Shown one piece after another: positions 30,144 through 40,097 of a stretch of 64,000 nt of DNA. The position numbers were made by a program, and so were the translations under genes. Origin of the DNA: Phycisphaeraceae bacterium. Lineage in GTDB: Bacteria; Planctomycetota; Phycisphaerae; Phycisphaerales; UBA1924. The notes below the pieces were generated by a model that was given only the letters and a program-made list of their open reading frames with translations, did no database searches and was not told where the DNA came from. The first letter of the stretch is position 1. The number at the start of each line of letters is the position of its first letter. The stretch spans positions 1 to 64,000 of the forward strand of contig JAJTHN010000024.1 of assembly GCA_021297895.1 (NCBI GenBank). Reading direction: 5' to 3'.

Positions 30144-31955
30144 ATGGCCAGCATTCCCGGCTCCGCAGGCAAAGCACACGATCATGCGCACGACCACGGT
30201 CACGGGCACGATGACTCGTACCTCACCCCCAAGGCGTCGATCACGGCGACCATCTGGGACTGGATGACCACGGTCGATCACAAGAAGATCGGCGTGATGT
30301 ACCTCTTTGCCGTGCTGTTCATGTTCTTCCTGGGCGGCGTCGCGGCCCTTGCGGTGCGCGTCGAACTCTGGGAGCCGACCAAGACGGCCATTACCGCCAC
30401 GGGCCAGACGGTCATCACCGGCCAGGCCCTGGTGCCCAGCGAGCAGACCACCATCGACGCGGGCAACAACACGTACAACCGCGTGTTCACGCTGCACGGC
30501 CTGATCATGACCTTCCTGGTCATCATCCCCAGCATTCCCGCTTCGCTGGGCAACTTCCTCATCCCGCTCATGCTCGGTGCCAAGGACGTCGCATTCCCGC
30601 GGCTGAACCTGGCCAGTTGGTACATCTATCTCGTCGGCTCGCTCTTTGCGATCACCTCCGCCGTTGTCGGCGGCGTTGACACCGGCTGGACGTTCTACAC
30701 GCCCTACTCCACGATGACCGACGCGGGTCACTGGAAGGTCGTGTTCATGATCCTCGCCGCGTTCATCCTTGGTTTCTCGTCGATCCTCACCGGCCTGAAC
30801 TTCATCGTCACGGTCCACAAGCTCCGCGCTCCGGGCATGGGCTGGTTCGACATGCCGCTGTTCGTCTGGGGCATGTATGGCACCTCGCTGATCCAGGTCC
30901 TCGCCACGCCGGTCATCGGCATCACGCTGCTGCTGATGGTGCTCGAGCGGCTCTTCCACGTGGGCATCTTCGATCCGCGCATGGGCGGCGACCCCGTGCT
31001 CTTCCAGCACTTCTTCTGGTTCTACTCCCACCCCGTGGTGTACGTCATGATCCTCCCCGGCATGGCGATCATGTCGGACATCATCGCGGTTCACTGCCGC
31101 AAGAAGATCTTCGGCTACCGCGCCGTCGCGTTCAGCTCGCTGGCCATCGCAGGCATCGCGTTCATCGTCTGGGGCCACCACATGTTCACCGCTCAGGGTG
31201 AACTGGCCGCGGCGATCTTCTCGTTCCTGACCTTCCTGGTCGCGCTCCCGTCTGCCGTCAAGGTCTTCAACTGGATCAGCACGCTCTACAAGGCCTCCAT
31301 CGGCTACACGACGCCGATGTGGTACGCCCTGGGCTTCCTGTTCCTGTTCTCCATCGGCGGCCTGACCGGCCTGTTCCTCGGCGCCCTCTCGGTTGACCTG
31401 CACCTGCACGACACGTACTTCGTCGTCGCCCACTTCCACTACGTCATGATGGGCTCGACGCTCATCGCGTTCATCGGCGGCATCCATCACTGGTGGTCGA
31501 AGATCTTCGGCAAGATGTACAACGACAACTGGGCCACCATCGCCTTCTTCTTCGTCTTCATCGGCTTCAACCTCACCTTCCTGCCCCAGTTCGTCATGGG
31601 TGTTCACGGCATGCCGCGGCGTTACGCCTCGTACGTCGACGAGTTCACCATCTACCACCAGCTCTCGACCATCGGCTCGTTCGTGATGCTCATCGGCTTC
31701 CTCCTGCACCTGTGCGTGTTCATCCACTCGCTGGTCGCCGGTCGGAAGGCCGCCCCGAACCCCTACGGCGCGCTGAGCATGGAGTGGACCGACACCGCCA
31801 GCCCGCCCATCACCCACAACTTCCATCACGAGCCGATCGCGACGCACGGCCCGTACGACTTCGACGATGTCGTCCCGCCGCAGACCCGCCCGGGCGAGTT
31901 CCCGCTCCCCGCGCCGCTGCCGGTCAAGCAGGTCACGGTCGTCAAGACCAAGTGA
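30144..31955 (+). CDS. coxA: Cytochrome c oxidase subunit I, A2 subfamily
   Basis: Catalytic subunit reducing O2 to water and pumping protons; about twelve or more helices, 603 residues. Heme a ligands are H118 and H432, heme a3 ligand H430 ([12 protein letters not shown]), and CuB ligands H296, H345 and H346, with Y300 as the cross-linked tyrosine. The motif YSHPVVY lacks the glutamate of A1 enzymes and matches the A2 subfamily 'YS' signature. The N-terminus is His-rich ([14 protein letters not shown], 11-24), which is unusual. Confidence 0.97.
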   Translation: MASIPGSAGKAHDHAHDHGHGHDDSYLTPKASITATIWDWMTTVDHKKIGVMYLFAVLFMFFLGGVAALAVRVELWEPTKTAITATGQTVITGQALVPSEQTTIDAGNNTYNRVFTLHGLIMTFLVIIPSIPASLGNFLIPLMLGAKDVAFPRLNLASWYIYLVGSLFAITSAVVGGVDTGWTFYTPYSTMTDAGHWKVVFMILAAFILGFSSILTGLNFIVTVHKLRAPGMGWFDMPLFVWGMYGTSLIQVLATPVIGITLLLMVLERLFHVGIFDPRMGGDPVLFQHFFWFYSHPVVYVMILPGMAIMSDIIAVHCRKKIFGYRAVAFSSLAIAGIAFIVWGHHMFTAQGELAAAIFSFLTFLVALPSAVKVFNWISTLYKASIGYTTPMWYALGFLFLFSIGGLTGLFLGALSVDLHLHDTYFVVAHFHYVMMGSTLIAFIGGIHHWWSKIFGKMYNDNWATIAFFFVFIGFNLTFLPQFVMGVHGMPRRYASYVDEFTIYHQLSTIGSFVMLIGFLLHLCVFIHSLVAGRKAAPNPYGALSMEWTDTASPPITHNFHHEPIATHGPYDFDDVVPPQTRPGEFPLPAPLPVKQVTVVKTK

Positions 31956-32084
31956 TCGGCAATCGCTGAGAACCACCGGCCCGGCTCGGCGAAACCCGAG
32001 CCCGGCCCTTGTCAGAGCCTTCCGCTTCGTTCCCGTCCCCCTGTCCGAATCTCCCGTCCCCGGCACCACCTCCCGGATCAGACC

Positions 32085-32771
32085 ATGAGCAGCCTGAACA
32101 TCGACCAACGCATCGCCGCCGGCCCGCCCGCCTACGCCGACACCTACAAAGCCGCCGAGCACTTCCGCGATAAGGACCACGAGTTCGACAGCGTGAAGTT
32201 CGGCGTGTGGCTGTTCCTGGCCACCGAAGTGCTGCTCTTCTCCGGGCTCTTCTGCTATTACGGCATCATGCGCCTGATGTACCCCGAGGCGTTCATCCAC
32301 GGCTCATCGCTGCTGGACTGGCGCTGGGGCCTGATCAACACCGTCGTGCTGCTGTGCAGCAGCTTCACCGCCGCCGCGGCCGTGCGCGATGCGCAGCTCG
32401 GCCGCCAGTTCTGGCTGAAGGTCAACCTGCTGATCACGCTGCTGGCCGGCGTGGCGTTCCTCATCATCAAGTTCGTCTTCGAGTACTACCCCAAGTGGGC
32501 CGAGGGCAAACTGCCCGGCGAGTTCTACTCGTATCCCAACTGGGTCAGCCCCAACGAGGTCCACTGGTGGGGCGTGTACTGGTCCGCGACGGGCGTGCAC
32601 GCCAGCCACGTGGTCGTCGGCATGGGCCTGTACATCTGGCTGCTCATCCGCGCGTTCAAGGGTCACTTCGGGCCCAAGCACTACAGCGCTTGCGAGGGTG
32701 TCGCTCTGTACTGGCACATCGTCGACATCGTCTGGATCTTCCTCTTCCCGATGCTCTACCTGATCCACTGA
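32085..32771 (+). CDS. coxC: Cytochrome c oxidase subunit III
   Basis: A 228-residue membrane protein with about five helices that stabilises the catalytic core and proton entry. Signatures are FGVWLFLATEVLLFSGLFCYY, the subunit III helix with its conserved glutamate, and GVHASHVVVGMGL plus ALYWHIVDIVWIFLFPMLYL near the end. It lies 129 bases after coxA. Confidence 0.94.
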   Translation: MSSLNIDQRIAAGPPAYADTYKAAEHFRDKDHEFDSVKFGVWLFLATEVLLFSGLFCYYGIMRLMYPEAFIHGSSLLDWRWGLINTVVLLCSSFTAAAAVRDAQLGRQFWLKVNLLITLLAGVAFLIIKFVFEYYPKWAEGKLPGEFYSYPNWVSPNEVHWWGVYWSATGVHASHVVVGMGLYIWLLIRAFKGHFGPKHYSACEGVALYWHIVDIVWIFLFPMLYLIH

Positions 32772-32849
32772 TCCGCCGCTGCGACAGCAGATCCCACTTC
32801 GATCCACCCGCCTCCACCTCACGCAGACCTCCTCCCGCGAGTGATTCCC

Positions 32850-33701
32850 ATGGCCGATGCACACAGCCACGCTCATGCCCACGCAGCGTCCCACGCCGGC
32901 GGCGCTCAGATTGCAGACATCTACCCCGCCGGTGCGAGCTACTCGCACGGGCACCACGGGCACACGATCGTGCCCATGCGGATTCTGCTGCTGATCCTCG
33001 GCACGCTGCTGTTCTTCACGCTGCTGACCGTCGGCGCGGCCCAGCTTGAGATCTGGATCGCCAAGACCTTCGACATCGTCATTCCGCAGTGGGTGAACGT
33101 CGCGGTCGCGCTGTCGATCGCAACGGTCAAGAGCATCCTGGTCGTGATGTACTTCATGCAGCTCCGCTACGACAACCCCATCAACTCCATCGTCGCGATC
33201 TTCACGGTCATGACCGTGCTCTTCTTCCTGATGTTCGTGATGATCGACCTGGGCAGCCGACGCATCATCTACTCGTACAAGGGCGAGCAGATCATCGCCG
33301 GCGGCACGGGCAACATCCCCAACAGCAACTTCACCGTCGCGGGCGTTTCCCCCGCGATGACCGCCCGCGCCATGGCCGAGGCCGAGGTGCAGAAGGCCAT
33401 CGCCGACAACCGCCCGCTGAACAAGGTGCTGGGCCAGTTCGCCGTCGAGCAGCTCGCCCGGGCCGAGGCCGCGCTCAAGCCCGGCGAGAAGCTGCCCGAG
33501 TGGCTCGAGATCTTTAAGAAGGACCAGTCCCGCTTCGCCGCCGCGTACCTCGCGTATGCCGCCAAGAAGGGCGGCGGCCACGGCCACGGCGACCACGCCG
33601 AGGAAACCGGCCCCAACTCCGCCGTCCGCTCCCGCGTCCGCACCGGCATCACGCTGCCGGAACTCGGCGCTCAGACCGACCACTCGCCCGCGGCACACTG
33701 A
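32850..33701 (+). CDS. coxD: Cytochrome c oxidase subunit IV with long C-terminal domain
   Basis: The first ~130 residues match small prokaryotic oxidase subunit IV: three helices, with VNVAVALSIATVKSILVVMY as the conserved stretch. A His-rich start (AHSHAHAHAASH and YSHGHHGH) precedes helix 1. Residues 135-283 form a soluble extension not found in the usual ~95-110 residue protein; it is Ala/Glu-rich, predicted helical, and ends with another His-rich patch (GHGHGDHAEE). Start ATG 32850 is preferred over GTG 32841; neither has a strong ribosome site. Confidence 0.82.
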   Translation: MADAHSHAHAHAASHAGGAQIADIYPAGASYSHGHHGHTIVPMRILLLILGTLLFFTLLTVGAAQLEIWIAKTFDIVIPQWVNVAVALSIATVKSILVVMYFMQLRYDNPINSIVAIFTVMTVLFFLMFVMIDLGSRRIIYSYKGEQIIAGGTGNIPNSNFTVAGVSPAMTARAMAEAEVQKAIADNRPLNKVLGQFAVEQLARAEAALKPGEKLPEWLEIFKKDQSRFAAAYLAYAAKKGGGHGHGDHAEETGPNSAVRSRVRTGITLPELGAQTDHSPAAH

Positions 33702-33825
33702 CCCCCTGCCGAGCACCGATGGCGGAGTGCCCAGCGCGGCGGCGGGCAGAGCGGGCGTGACATCATCAGTGCCGCAGCGCGTGCTCCGGCTCGAAGATTG
33801 ACCCCTCATTGGACCTCCCATCACC

Positions 33826-34662
33826 GTGCCCAGCACCCTCATCACCACCGGCGTCGTTGTTCTGGCCGCGAGCCTGTCGGGCTTCATCTTCAGCGGGTAC
33901 TCGATGGCCCGCCGCGTCGAGGCCTTCAACCAGGCCGAGCCGCCGTCGATGTTCCACTTCGTCCAGAGCGACGTGCGCAAGCAGCGCTTCCTCGGGCGAG
34001 ACATCCACCTCACCGATACGCGCCTGCCCGACGGGCAGAACGGCCTGCTCGTGCAGTACGGCGACGCGTCGATCTCCATCCCGGCGCACAGGCTGGACAT
34101 CGCCGGGTTCGAGAGCCTGGCTGTTTACAACGAGTGGGTCGCCGTGCTGGCGTTCTCGCCGATCGAGCGCGGCGAACTCGCCGCGGATTGGCAGCAGGAC
34201 CCGCGCACGCGCATGCTCGTGGTCTCGCGGCAGGCCGGCGGCTACGACGACGAAACGTGGGGCTCGGTCCGCGTTCGCGACTGGACGTTCCTCTTCACCG
34301 AGTTCAAGCCCGACGGCACATTCTCCCAGCGCGAAATGCAGTTCCGCGACCGCCGCGGCAGGCTCCCCGCCGAGCACACGGCCCGACTGGAACTCGAGAA
34401 GGCCGGCAAGCCCGTGCCCGGCCCGGAGGTTCGCCTGACGAGTATCGAGCCGATCGAGGAGCGCACGTGGGAGTGGCAGGCCGCGCTGCACGCGCTGCCC
34501 AAGGCCCACGTGTCACGCTACCGCTTCAAGACCGACGCGGTGCACGGCTCGGCGGAGTCTCCCGGCATGGGCTGGACCCTCCCGGCCGCGGGCACGAGCG
34601 TGCTCGGTCTGGTGCTCGGCGCCGGCCTGCTCATGGGCGGCAGCGTGCGCCGACGGGTGTGA
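33826..34662 (+). CDS. Hypothetical membrane protein at the end of the oxidase cluster
   Basis: A 278-residue protein starting at GTG 33826. It has an N-terminal helix (4-24), a large beta-rich extracytoplasmic domain and a C-terminal helix (about 252-272) followed by RRRV. No motif is recognised. It resembles SURF1-like layout (two helices around a beta domain) and sits where an assembly factor could be, but I see no SURF1 signature residues, so that remains speculation. Convergent with the next gene. Confidence 0.68.
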   Translation: MPSTLITTGVVVLAASLSGFIFSGYSMARRVEAFNQAEPPSMFHFVQSDVRKQRFLGRDIHLTDTRLPDGQNGLLVQYGDASISIPAHRLDIAGFESLAVYNEWVAVLAFSPIERGELAADWQQDPRTRMLVVSRQAGGYDDETWGSVRVRDWTFLFTEFKPDGTFSQREMQFRDRRGRLPAEHTARLELEKAGKPVPGPEVRLTSIEPIEERTWEWQAALHALPKAHVSRYRFKTDAVHGSAESPGMGWTLPAAGTSVLGLVLGAGLLMGGSVRRRV

Positions 34663-34685
34663 GCGAGAGCGGTCGTTCCGTCAGT

Positions 34686-36308
34686 TCAGCGCATCAGCGG
34701 GAAGAGCACATCGCCCCCGAGATCTGCGCGCATCATGCCGATGCCGCGACCGATCGGGCCCAGGGAAGTGGCGCCGTTGTCCACGCCATCAAGGCCGACG
34801 GAGTACACGACAAATCCGCGCGATCGCAGATCGATGCCATCGATCGTGAGCGCCGCGCGATCGATCGTCTCGGCCGGCTCGTCGAGAACCTTGTAGCGAA
34901 GCAGAGCGCCGTTGTAGGGATCGACAGCCCACGGGACGGCCGCGAACAGCCCGACAAACTCGGCCTGCGTCGGAAGTCGCCCGGTCTCGAGCCGAAACAG
35001 GTCCACCCGGACCGCGACGCGCACGCCGCGGCGGGAAATCTCGGCAAGCGGCGCAGAGACAAACGAGCCGATGCTGATTCCGATCAGCTCACTCCAGAGT
35101 GTCCGGCCTTCATTCTCGAAGCCGCTAAAGTGGCCCTTGGTCCACCTCTCCTGCGCCAGACCCTTGCGGACCCGTCCAACTTCCTCGCCAAGCGCAGCAC
35201 GCGCATCGGCGAAGGACACACGCCTGAACTTCTGAGAATCGCGCGATCCGAGAACGAGCATCGACGCGCCTTGTGCCGCACGGTCGAGTTCATCAGCGCC
35301 GCCCTGTTCCTTCGATCCCCACCCTCGTCGAATATTCGCCGGATTCGAGTAGAACGTGCAGATGTACTCGAGCCACGCCATCTCCGCCCATCGGAGGAAC
35401 TGTTCGGAGTTCCAATTCGGCATGCGCTCGAGCGTCCGATCGATGGACTTGAGCCACGCAGCCTCGGGCCGGGCGCGCGCCGCAAAGTCCATATGCGCGG
35501 TCACGCGCAACGAAAGCTCCTCAAAGATCATCGATCCCAGACCATCTCCGCCCGCGGCAGTGTCCGCCCTTGACTCCAGAATCGCCAGCAGCGCGGCGCT
35601 CGCTCGCTCGAACCGTGGCAGGTCACCGGCCAGCACGCTCGCCCGCAGGACCGCCAGCGCGTAGTCGCCCGCGACATGACCGATGCCGCGACGAGCGGAG
35701 CTGTAGCGGCCCACAAGCGGCGCGTGCTCGAGCACGGCCGGCAGATCCGTGCCGGGCAGATCGGCCATCACCGACTCCGTCTCGCTGCTCGCGAGCGCCG
35801 ACATCATCCGCTCGACCCAACTCGCAAGCACAGGGTCGGGCAGAGCGCCCTCCTTCTCGAGCAACTCCTTGCGCTCGATTGAACGCAGCGGCCGATACGC
35901 CGCGGCATCGATCCATGTAAACGTTGTCTCGAGCTCCGCCTCGGCACGCTTGCGGATCTCCTCGCGCGCGGATGTGAGCGTGTCCTCGAGAAGCCCGATC
36001 GCAACATCCCGCGACTGCCCTGTCCTCGCCGGCCTCGGGGCTCGCCCCTGTGCGATCAATGCCTCGATCTGCTCGACACTCGGCCGCGCTTCGCGGGCCT
36101 CTCGGGCCATCGCTTCGATCTCCGCGTCCGTCCGCGACGCCTTCCCCGCGGCATCCTGCGCGTTATCCGTGTCGGCGAGTCTGGCGACGCAACCGCCCGC
36201 CGCGGCGAGCATGAGCGTCAATACACCCGCGAGAACCGCAGAGCGGCGACGATCGCCGGCGCGAGATTGAACCCGGCTGAGTACGCGAACGGCATCAGAC
36301 TCGCCCAT
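34686..36308 (-). CDS. Putative lipoprotein with C-terminal YSVGLDG motif
   Basis: A 540-residue exported protein. The signal region ends in a lipobox LAAAGGC (C40). The body is helical and Arg/Glu-rich with no catalytic motif seen. The C-terminal 120 residues hold RVDLFRLETGRLPTQAEFVG, DPYNGALLRYKVL and FVVYSVGLDGVDNGA, a pattern resembling the C-terminal end of some pseudopilin-like planctomycete proteins. A related ending occurs in the protein at 59455-61041. Start has AGGAGG six bases upstream on the minus strand. Confidence 0.72.
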   Translation of the reverse strand: MGESDAVRVLSRVQSRAGDRRRSAVLAGVLTLMLAAAGGCVARLADTDNAQDAAGKASRTDAEIEAMAREAREARPSVEQIEALIAQGRAPRPARTGQSRDVAIGLLEDTLTSAREEIRKRAEAELETTFTWIDAAAYRPLRSIERKELLEKEGALPDPVLASWVERMMSALASSETESVMADLPGTDLPAVLEHAPLVGRYSSARRGIGHVAGDYALAVLRASVLAGDLPRFERASAALLAILESRADTAAGGDGLGSMIFEELSLRVTAHMDFAARARPEAAWLKSIDRTLERMPNWNSEQFLRWAEMAWLEYICTFYSNPANIRRGWGSKEQGGADELDRAAQGASMLVLGSRDSQKFRRVSFADARAALGEEVGRVRKGLAQERWTKGHFSGFENEGRTLWSELIGISIGSFVSAPLAEISRRGVRVAVRVDLFRLETGRLPTQAEFVGLFAAVPWAVDPYNGALLRYKVLDEPAETIDRAALTIDGIDLRSRGFVVYSVGLDGVDNGATSLGPIGRGIGMMRADLGGDVLFPLMR

Positions 36309-36463
36309 TCCACCCTCCTTCGCAAGAAGTGCCCCCGAGCATGACGGCCGCCGGACGAACCATAGTCAACGGGCGGACCAGCGACCGGGCCAGTACAGGT
36401 CTAAACAGCCGGCCACAGAAGCAGAGTTGCCCCCGACTCTACAGATCCTACTTGACTCATCAC

Positions 36464-37495
36464 TCAAAACAACCCCTCTTCAACATTCGTCGGCACCGGC
36501 AGTCCCAGGTGCTCCGCCCCGGCGCGGGTCAGCATCCGACCCCGCCGCGTGCGCACGAGATGGCCGATCTGCAGCAGGTACGGCTCGACAACATCCTCAA
36601 GCGTTCGCGCGTCCTCGTTCATGGTCGCGGCGATCGCCTCGACCCCCGCCGGGCCGCCCTTGAATACGCCGCTGAGCGTGCGCTGATACTTGCGATCCAG
36701 TTCATCCAGCCCGAGCTCGTCGACGCCCTCGAGCTCAAGGCTCTTGCGCACCAGATCCATGCTCAGCGATCCGCCGCCCTTGACCTGCGCATAGTCGCGC
36801 ACGCGCCGGAGCAGGCGATTGGCGATCCGCGGCGTGCCGCGGCTGCGACGGGCGATCAGCGCTAGCGCCTCGCCAGACTTGCCCGTCACGCTCATGCCCA
36901 GCAGCCCCGCGCTGCGGGTGAGAATCGCCAGCAGTTCCGCCTCGCTGTAGAACACAAGATGATGCGCCAGCCCGAAGCGCGATCGCAACGGCGAGCTGAT
37001 CAGCCCCGCTCGCGTCGTCGCGCCGATGAGCGTGAACGGCTTGAGCGTGATCTGCACCGTCCGCGCGTGCAGCCCGCTGTCCACCGGCACATCGATCCGG
37101 AAGTCCTCCATCGCCGGGTACATGAACTCCTCCACCGCCGGCGGTAGCCGATGAATCTCATCGATGAACAGCACATCGCCCTGCTCGAGCTGCGTCAACC
37201 GGCTGACAAGGTCCGTCGCCTTGCTCAGCACCGGGCCGCTGGTGATGTACACGCGCGTCCCCATCTCCGCGCCGATGACGTGCGCAAGGGTCGTCTTGCC
37301 CAGCCCGGGCGGGCCGTGGAGCATCACGTGCTCCATGGGCTCGGAGCGTTGCAGCGCTGCGCGGATGGCGATCTCCAGCCTGCCGATCAGGTCGGCCTGG
37401 CCGATGTACTCGCCGATGCGTGTCGGGCGCAGCGCCCAGTTGGCCGACTCTTCGCCGGCCTGTTCGCTCCCCGAAACGACGCGCTCAATGGCCAT
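36464..37495 (-). CDS. ruvB: Holliday junction branch migration helicase RuvB
   Basis: AAA+ ring motor that drives Holliday junction branch migration with RuvA. Walker A HGPPGLGKTT (60-69), Walker B VLFIDEIHRL, sensor/arginine-finger region LIGATTRAGLISSPLRSRFG and the C-terminal winged helix ending in RRGRMLT are all present; 343 residues is normal. ruvA and ruvC are not adjacent. No ribosome site, but TACACT ends six bases before the ATG, suggesting a leaderless transcript. Confidence 0.97.
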   Translation of the reverse strand: MAIERVVSGSEQAGEESANWALRPTRIGEYIGQADLIGRLEIAIRAALQRSEPMEHVMLHGPPGLGKTTLAHVIGAEMGTRVYITSGPVLSKATDLVSRLTQLEQGDVLFIDEIHRLPPAVEEFMYPAMEDFRIDVPVDSGLHARTVQITLKPFTLIGATTRAGLISSPLRSRFGLAHHLVFYSEAELLAILTRSAGLLGMSVTGKSGEALALIARRSRGTPRIANRLLRRVRDYAQVKGGGSLSMDLVRKSLELEGVDELGLDELDRKYQRTLSGVFKGGPAGVEAIAATMNEDARTLEDVVEPYLLQIGHLVRTRRGRMLTRAGAEHLGLPVPTNVEEGLF

Positions 37496-37525
37496 GCTTT
37501 GAGTGTACCCGATCGGCCCGCAGGC

Positions 37526-39166
37526 TCAGCGTTTCGTGCCCGGGCGCGCCCCGCCTCGGTTGCCCCCACCCGGCGACGCGGCGTCGGGCTGCTCCGTGCT
37601 CGTCGGCAGGCCGCGCTGCTTCCACAGTTCGCGCAGCGCCTCGGGTGTGATCGGCACCCGCACCGAGCCCGTCGGCATCTCCATGCGGATCAGATTGCCC
37701 TCCGCGTCGTAGCGACCGTCCTGAGGTTGGAACTCTTCGCGAAGACGCGTGCTGATCCGCCAGACTTTCTCATCCAGCGGGTCCGGGCGAGCATCATCCC
37801 GGCGCAGAGCGATGGTCTCGGTGTCGCTCCGCCACGCGTAGAAGCCAACTTCGGTGCCCAGTCGCAGGCGCGTCAGCAGCCGCGGCAGAACCTGCACCTC
37901 AAACTGATTGATGTACCCCGGCCCCTGGATCATCGGCCGCAGTTCCCGCGGCGGGCGGCCCGGCGCATTGATGCTGATCGACAGCGTGTTGCCCGTGCGC
38001 GCGCCGGTCTCCGTCCACACCCCGGGACGCTCGCTCCCCGGCTCACGCACGATCGTGCGAACGCTCCACGCCTCCTGCGCGCGATCAGCGCTCATGAAAC
38101 TCGTCGAGTCGCTGTCGATGATCCGAAACGCCGACGGGCTCGTTCGCTCGATCAGCCGCAGCGTCACACGGACGAGATATCCCGGCGGGTTGTCCGGCGT
38201 ATCGGGCAGCGGCGTCTCCGCGCGCCCGGCGACCTCGCTCCGCCGCCCGTTCCAGAACTCGACGCGCTGGTAGCCCTGTTCCAGGTCCTCCAGCACGGTC
38301 CCCTCGGCGGTTGTCGCGCCGGGTCGGAAGATCCGGTACCAACGCTCGGCATCGGCGCTCGCACCCATCGCCGCGGCGTAGTCCTCCGGCCTGAGCCCCC
38401 GCAGCATCGCATCGCCAGCAAGCACGGCATCGCGACGCGCGGCGACGATTCGCATCGGGTCCTCGATGCGCAGCGTCGCGGTCATCAACTCAAAGGCCCG
38501 ACGGGCGATCTCGTAGTGGTCCTTGGAGCACGTCAGCGTGAGGACGATGAGCTGCCCTTCCATGGGCATGAACAGCGTGCACCCCTCGATTGTGGGTGAT
38601 GCTGAGCCGCTGGAGGGGAGTTCAACATAGAACCGATGGCCCGGGGTCTCGCTGCCGGCGATCTTGAGTTCCGGGACTCTTCCGAGCAGTTTCGCAGTAG
38701 ATCCGAGCTGTTTCCCCGAAGATGCATCACGAACGGCGGTAGCCAGTGCGTAGCGTTCCAGGATCCGATCGGCCGCCGCGGCGACTGTTGCGTCGACTTT
38801 CTCGCCGGAAACTGAGCCGATCGTGATCAAAAAGGTCTGATCCCGCGGCACGATCCGGGCCTCGATGCTGCCGCCGACTTCGCTCACGGTGGCGGTGGTG
38901 TCGACGACGAGCTGCATGGTCAGGCCGAGGCTCTCGATCCGGACGATCTCGTCGCTGAGCATCAGCGTGCTCGGGTCAAGTCGGGCAGCAGCCGGAGCAG
39001 AAGTAGACTGTCTGTCTGTTTCTGGGTTCGGTGATGCCGGCGGCGTGGGCTCCTGGGCGATGGACAACGGGGCCCCAAGGAGTAGAAGGCACAGGATGAG
39101 TGATCGGAGGGTTCCGCAAGAGGCGGAGCGATGGCCGAGGATGGGGCGTGGCAGCATGGGGTACAT
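37526..39166 (-). CDS. Exported hypothetical protein
   Basis: A 546-residue protein with an N-terminal signal peptide (SLILCLLLLGAPLSIAQ, about 22-38) and no membrane helix later. The mature part has alternating beta-rich segments (IEARIVPRDQTFLITIGSVS) and an Arg/Pro-rich C-terminus ending GGARPGTKR. No motif is recognised. It lies 30 bases upstream of ruvB on the same strand, but the two are probably transcribed separately if ruvB is leaderless. Start may be ATG 39166 or 39157. Confidence 0.68.
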   Translation of the reverse strand: MYPMLPRPILGHRSASCGTLRSLILCLLLLGAPLSIAQEPTPPASPNPETDRQSTSAPAAARLDPSTLMLSDEIVRIESLGLTMQLVVDTTATVSEVGGSIEARIVPRDQTFLITIGSVSGEKVDATVAAAADRILERYALATAVRDASSGKQLGSTAKLLGRVPELKIAGSETPGHRFYVELPSSGSASPTIEGCTLFMPMEGQLIVLTLTCSKDHYEIARRAFELMTATLRIEDPMRIVAARRDAVLAGDAMLRGLRPEDYAAAMGASADAERWYRIFRPGATTAEGTVLEDLEQGYQRVEFWNGRRSEVAGRAETPLPDTPDNPPGYLVRVTLRLIERTSPSAFRIIDSDSTSFMSADRAQEAWSVRTIVREPGSERPGVWTETGARTGNTLSISINAPGRPPRELRPMIQGPGYINQFEVQVLPRLLTRLRLGTEVGFYAWRSDTETIALRRDDARPDPLDEKVWRISTRLREEFQPQDGRYDAEGNLIRMEMPTGSVRVPITPEALRELWKQRGLPTSTEQPDAASPGGGNRGGARPGTKR

Positions 39167-39300
39167 GGTAGTGATCGCAAAGGGTCCGGGTGTGGAGAGA
39201 GCCGCGGCGAAACGAGTAATAATTGGGTGATGTTAGGATTCTGCGAGTAGCTCGGGGGCAGATGGAGAGTGGGGAGGGTGTGGATGTTCCACATGGGACG

Positions 39301-39328
39301 TTGACATTGGCGGGCGGACCTCTATGCT
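39301..39328 (+). promoter_or_regulatory. Promoter of the S10 ribosomal protein operon
   Basis: A perfect -35 TTGACA (39301-39306) and -10 TATGCT (39323-39328) at 16-base spacing; the best sigma-70-like promoter I saw. The expected start near 39335 leaves a leader of about 235 bases before rpsJ, long enough for regulatory structure. The rest of 39167-39569 shows no convincing gene. Confidence 0.68.
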
Positions 39329-39569
39329 TCCCTCCCTGCCGATCGGCGTACGCGCCGGTTGTGTCGATTGGCCCGGCGGTCGCGCGAGCGACGAAAGCTG
39401 GGCCGAGCGGCGAGTTGAGGCGACTTTGTTCTGGCGGATGCCGGGGCGAGTTGAGCAACGGGTGCGACGCGAAGGATCGCGGGCACCGGCGGGGGTCGTA
39501 CCCACTGATGTGTGTACGAAGCAGTGATCGACGAGGACCGGAAGCCGGCTTGTAGACCGAAGGAAGCGC

Positions 39570-39875
<306 letters not shown>

Positions 39876-39880
39876 CTTCC

Positions 39881-39905
39881 GCGACCCGCGCCGTGCGCGG
39901 GTCGC
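39881..39905 (+). other. Intercistronic hairpin rpsJ-rplC
   Basis: A perfect 11-bp stem (39881-39891 with 39895-39905) with CGT loop, six bases after the rpsJ stop, followed by TGTGTTTG. It could be a partial terminator or mRNA stability/processing signal, making S10 more abundant than its downstream neighbours. Confidence 0.55.
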
Positions 39906-40097
39906 TGTGTTTGCGGAACGTGACTTTGCAGGAGGATTCGCGGCGGAATGGGATCGATCGTGCGGCGGGCGGGCAAGGGCCCAGGCCGGCCGCGAAAGGC
40001 GAACGTTGACTCCGACTCAACCTCTGGCCCGATCGATCAGAACCAACGACGCGAAGTGATTGACGCCGTCGCGGACGGCGAGGAAAGGTGACGGAAC

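Noticed and set aside
29940-32300. 786-codon minus-strand frame opposite coxA
   Set aside because: Antisense of a conserved oxidase gene, no ribosome site.
33826-34662. SURF1 oxidase assembly factor
   Set aside because: Two-helix layout and position fit, but no SURF1 signature residues are visible, so left as hypothetical.
39223-39555. 110-codon frame in the S10 leader
   Set aside because: Crosses the -35/-10 promoter, has no ribosome site and no recognisable domain.
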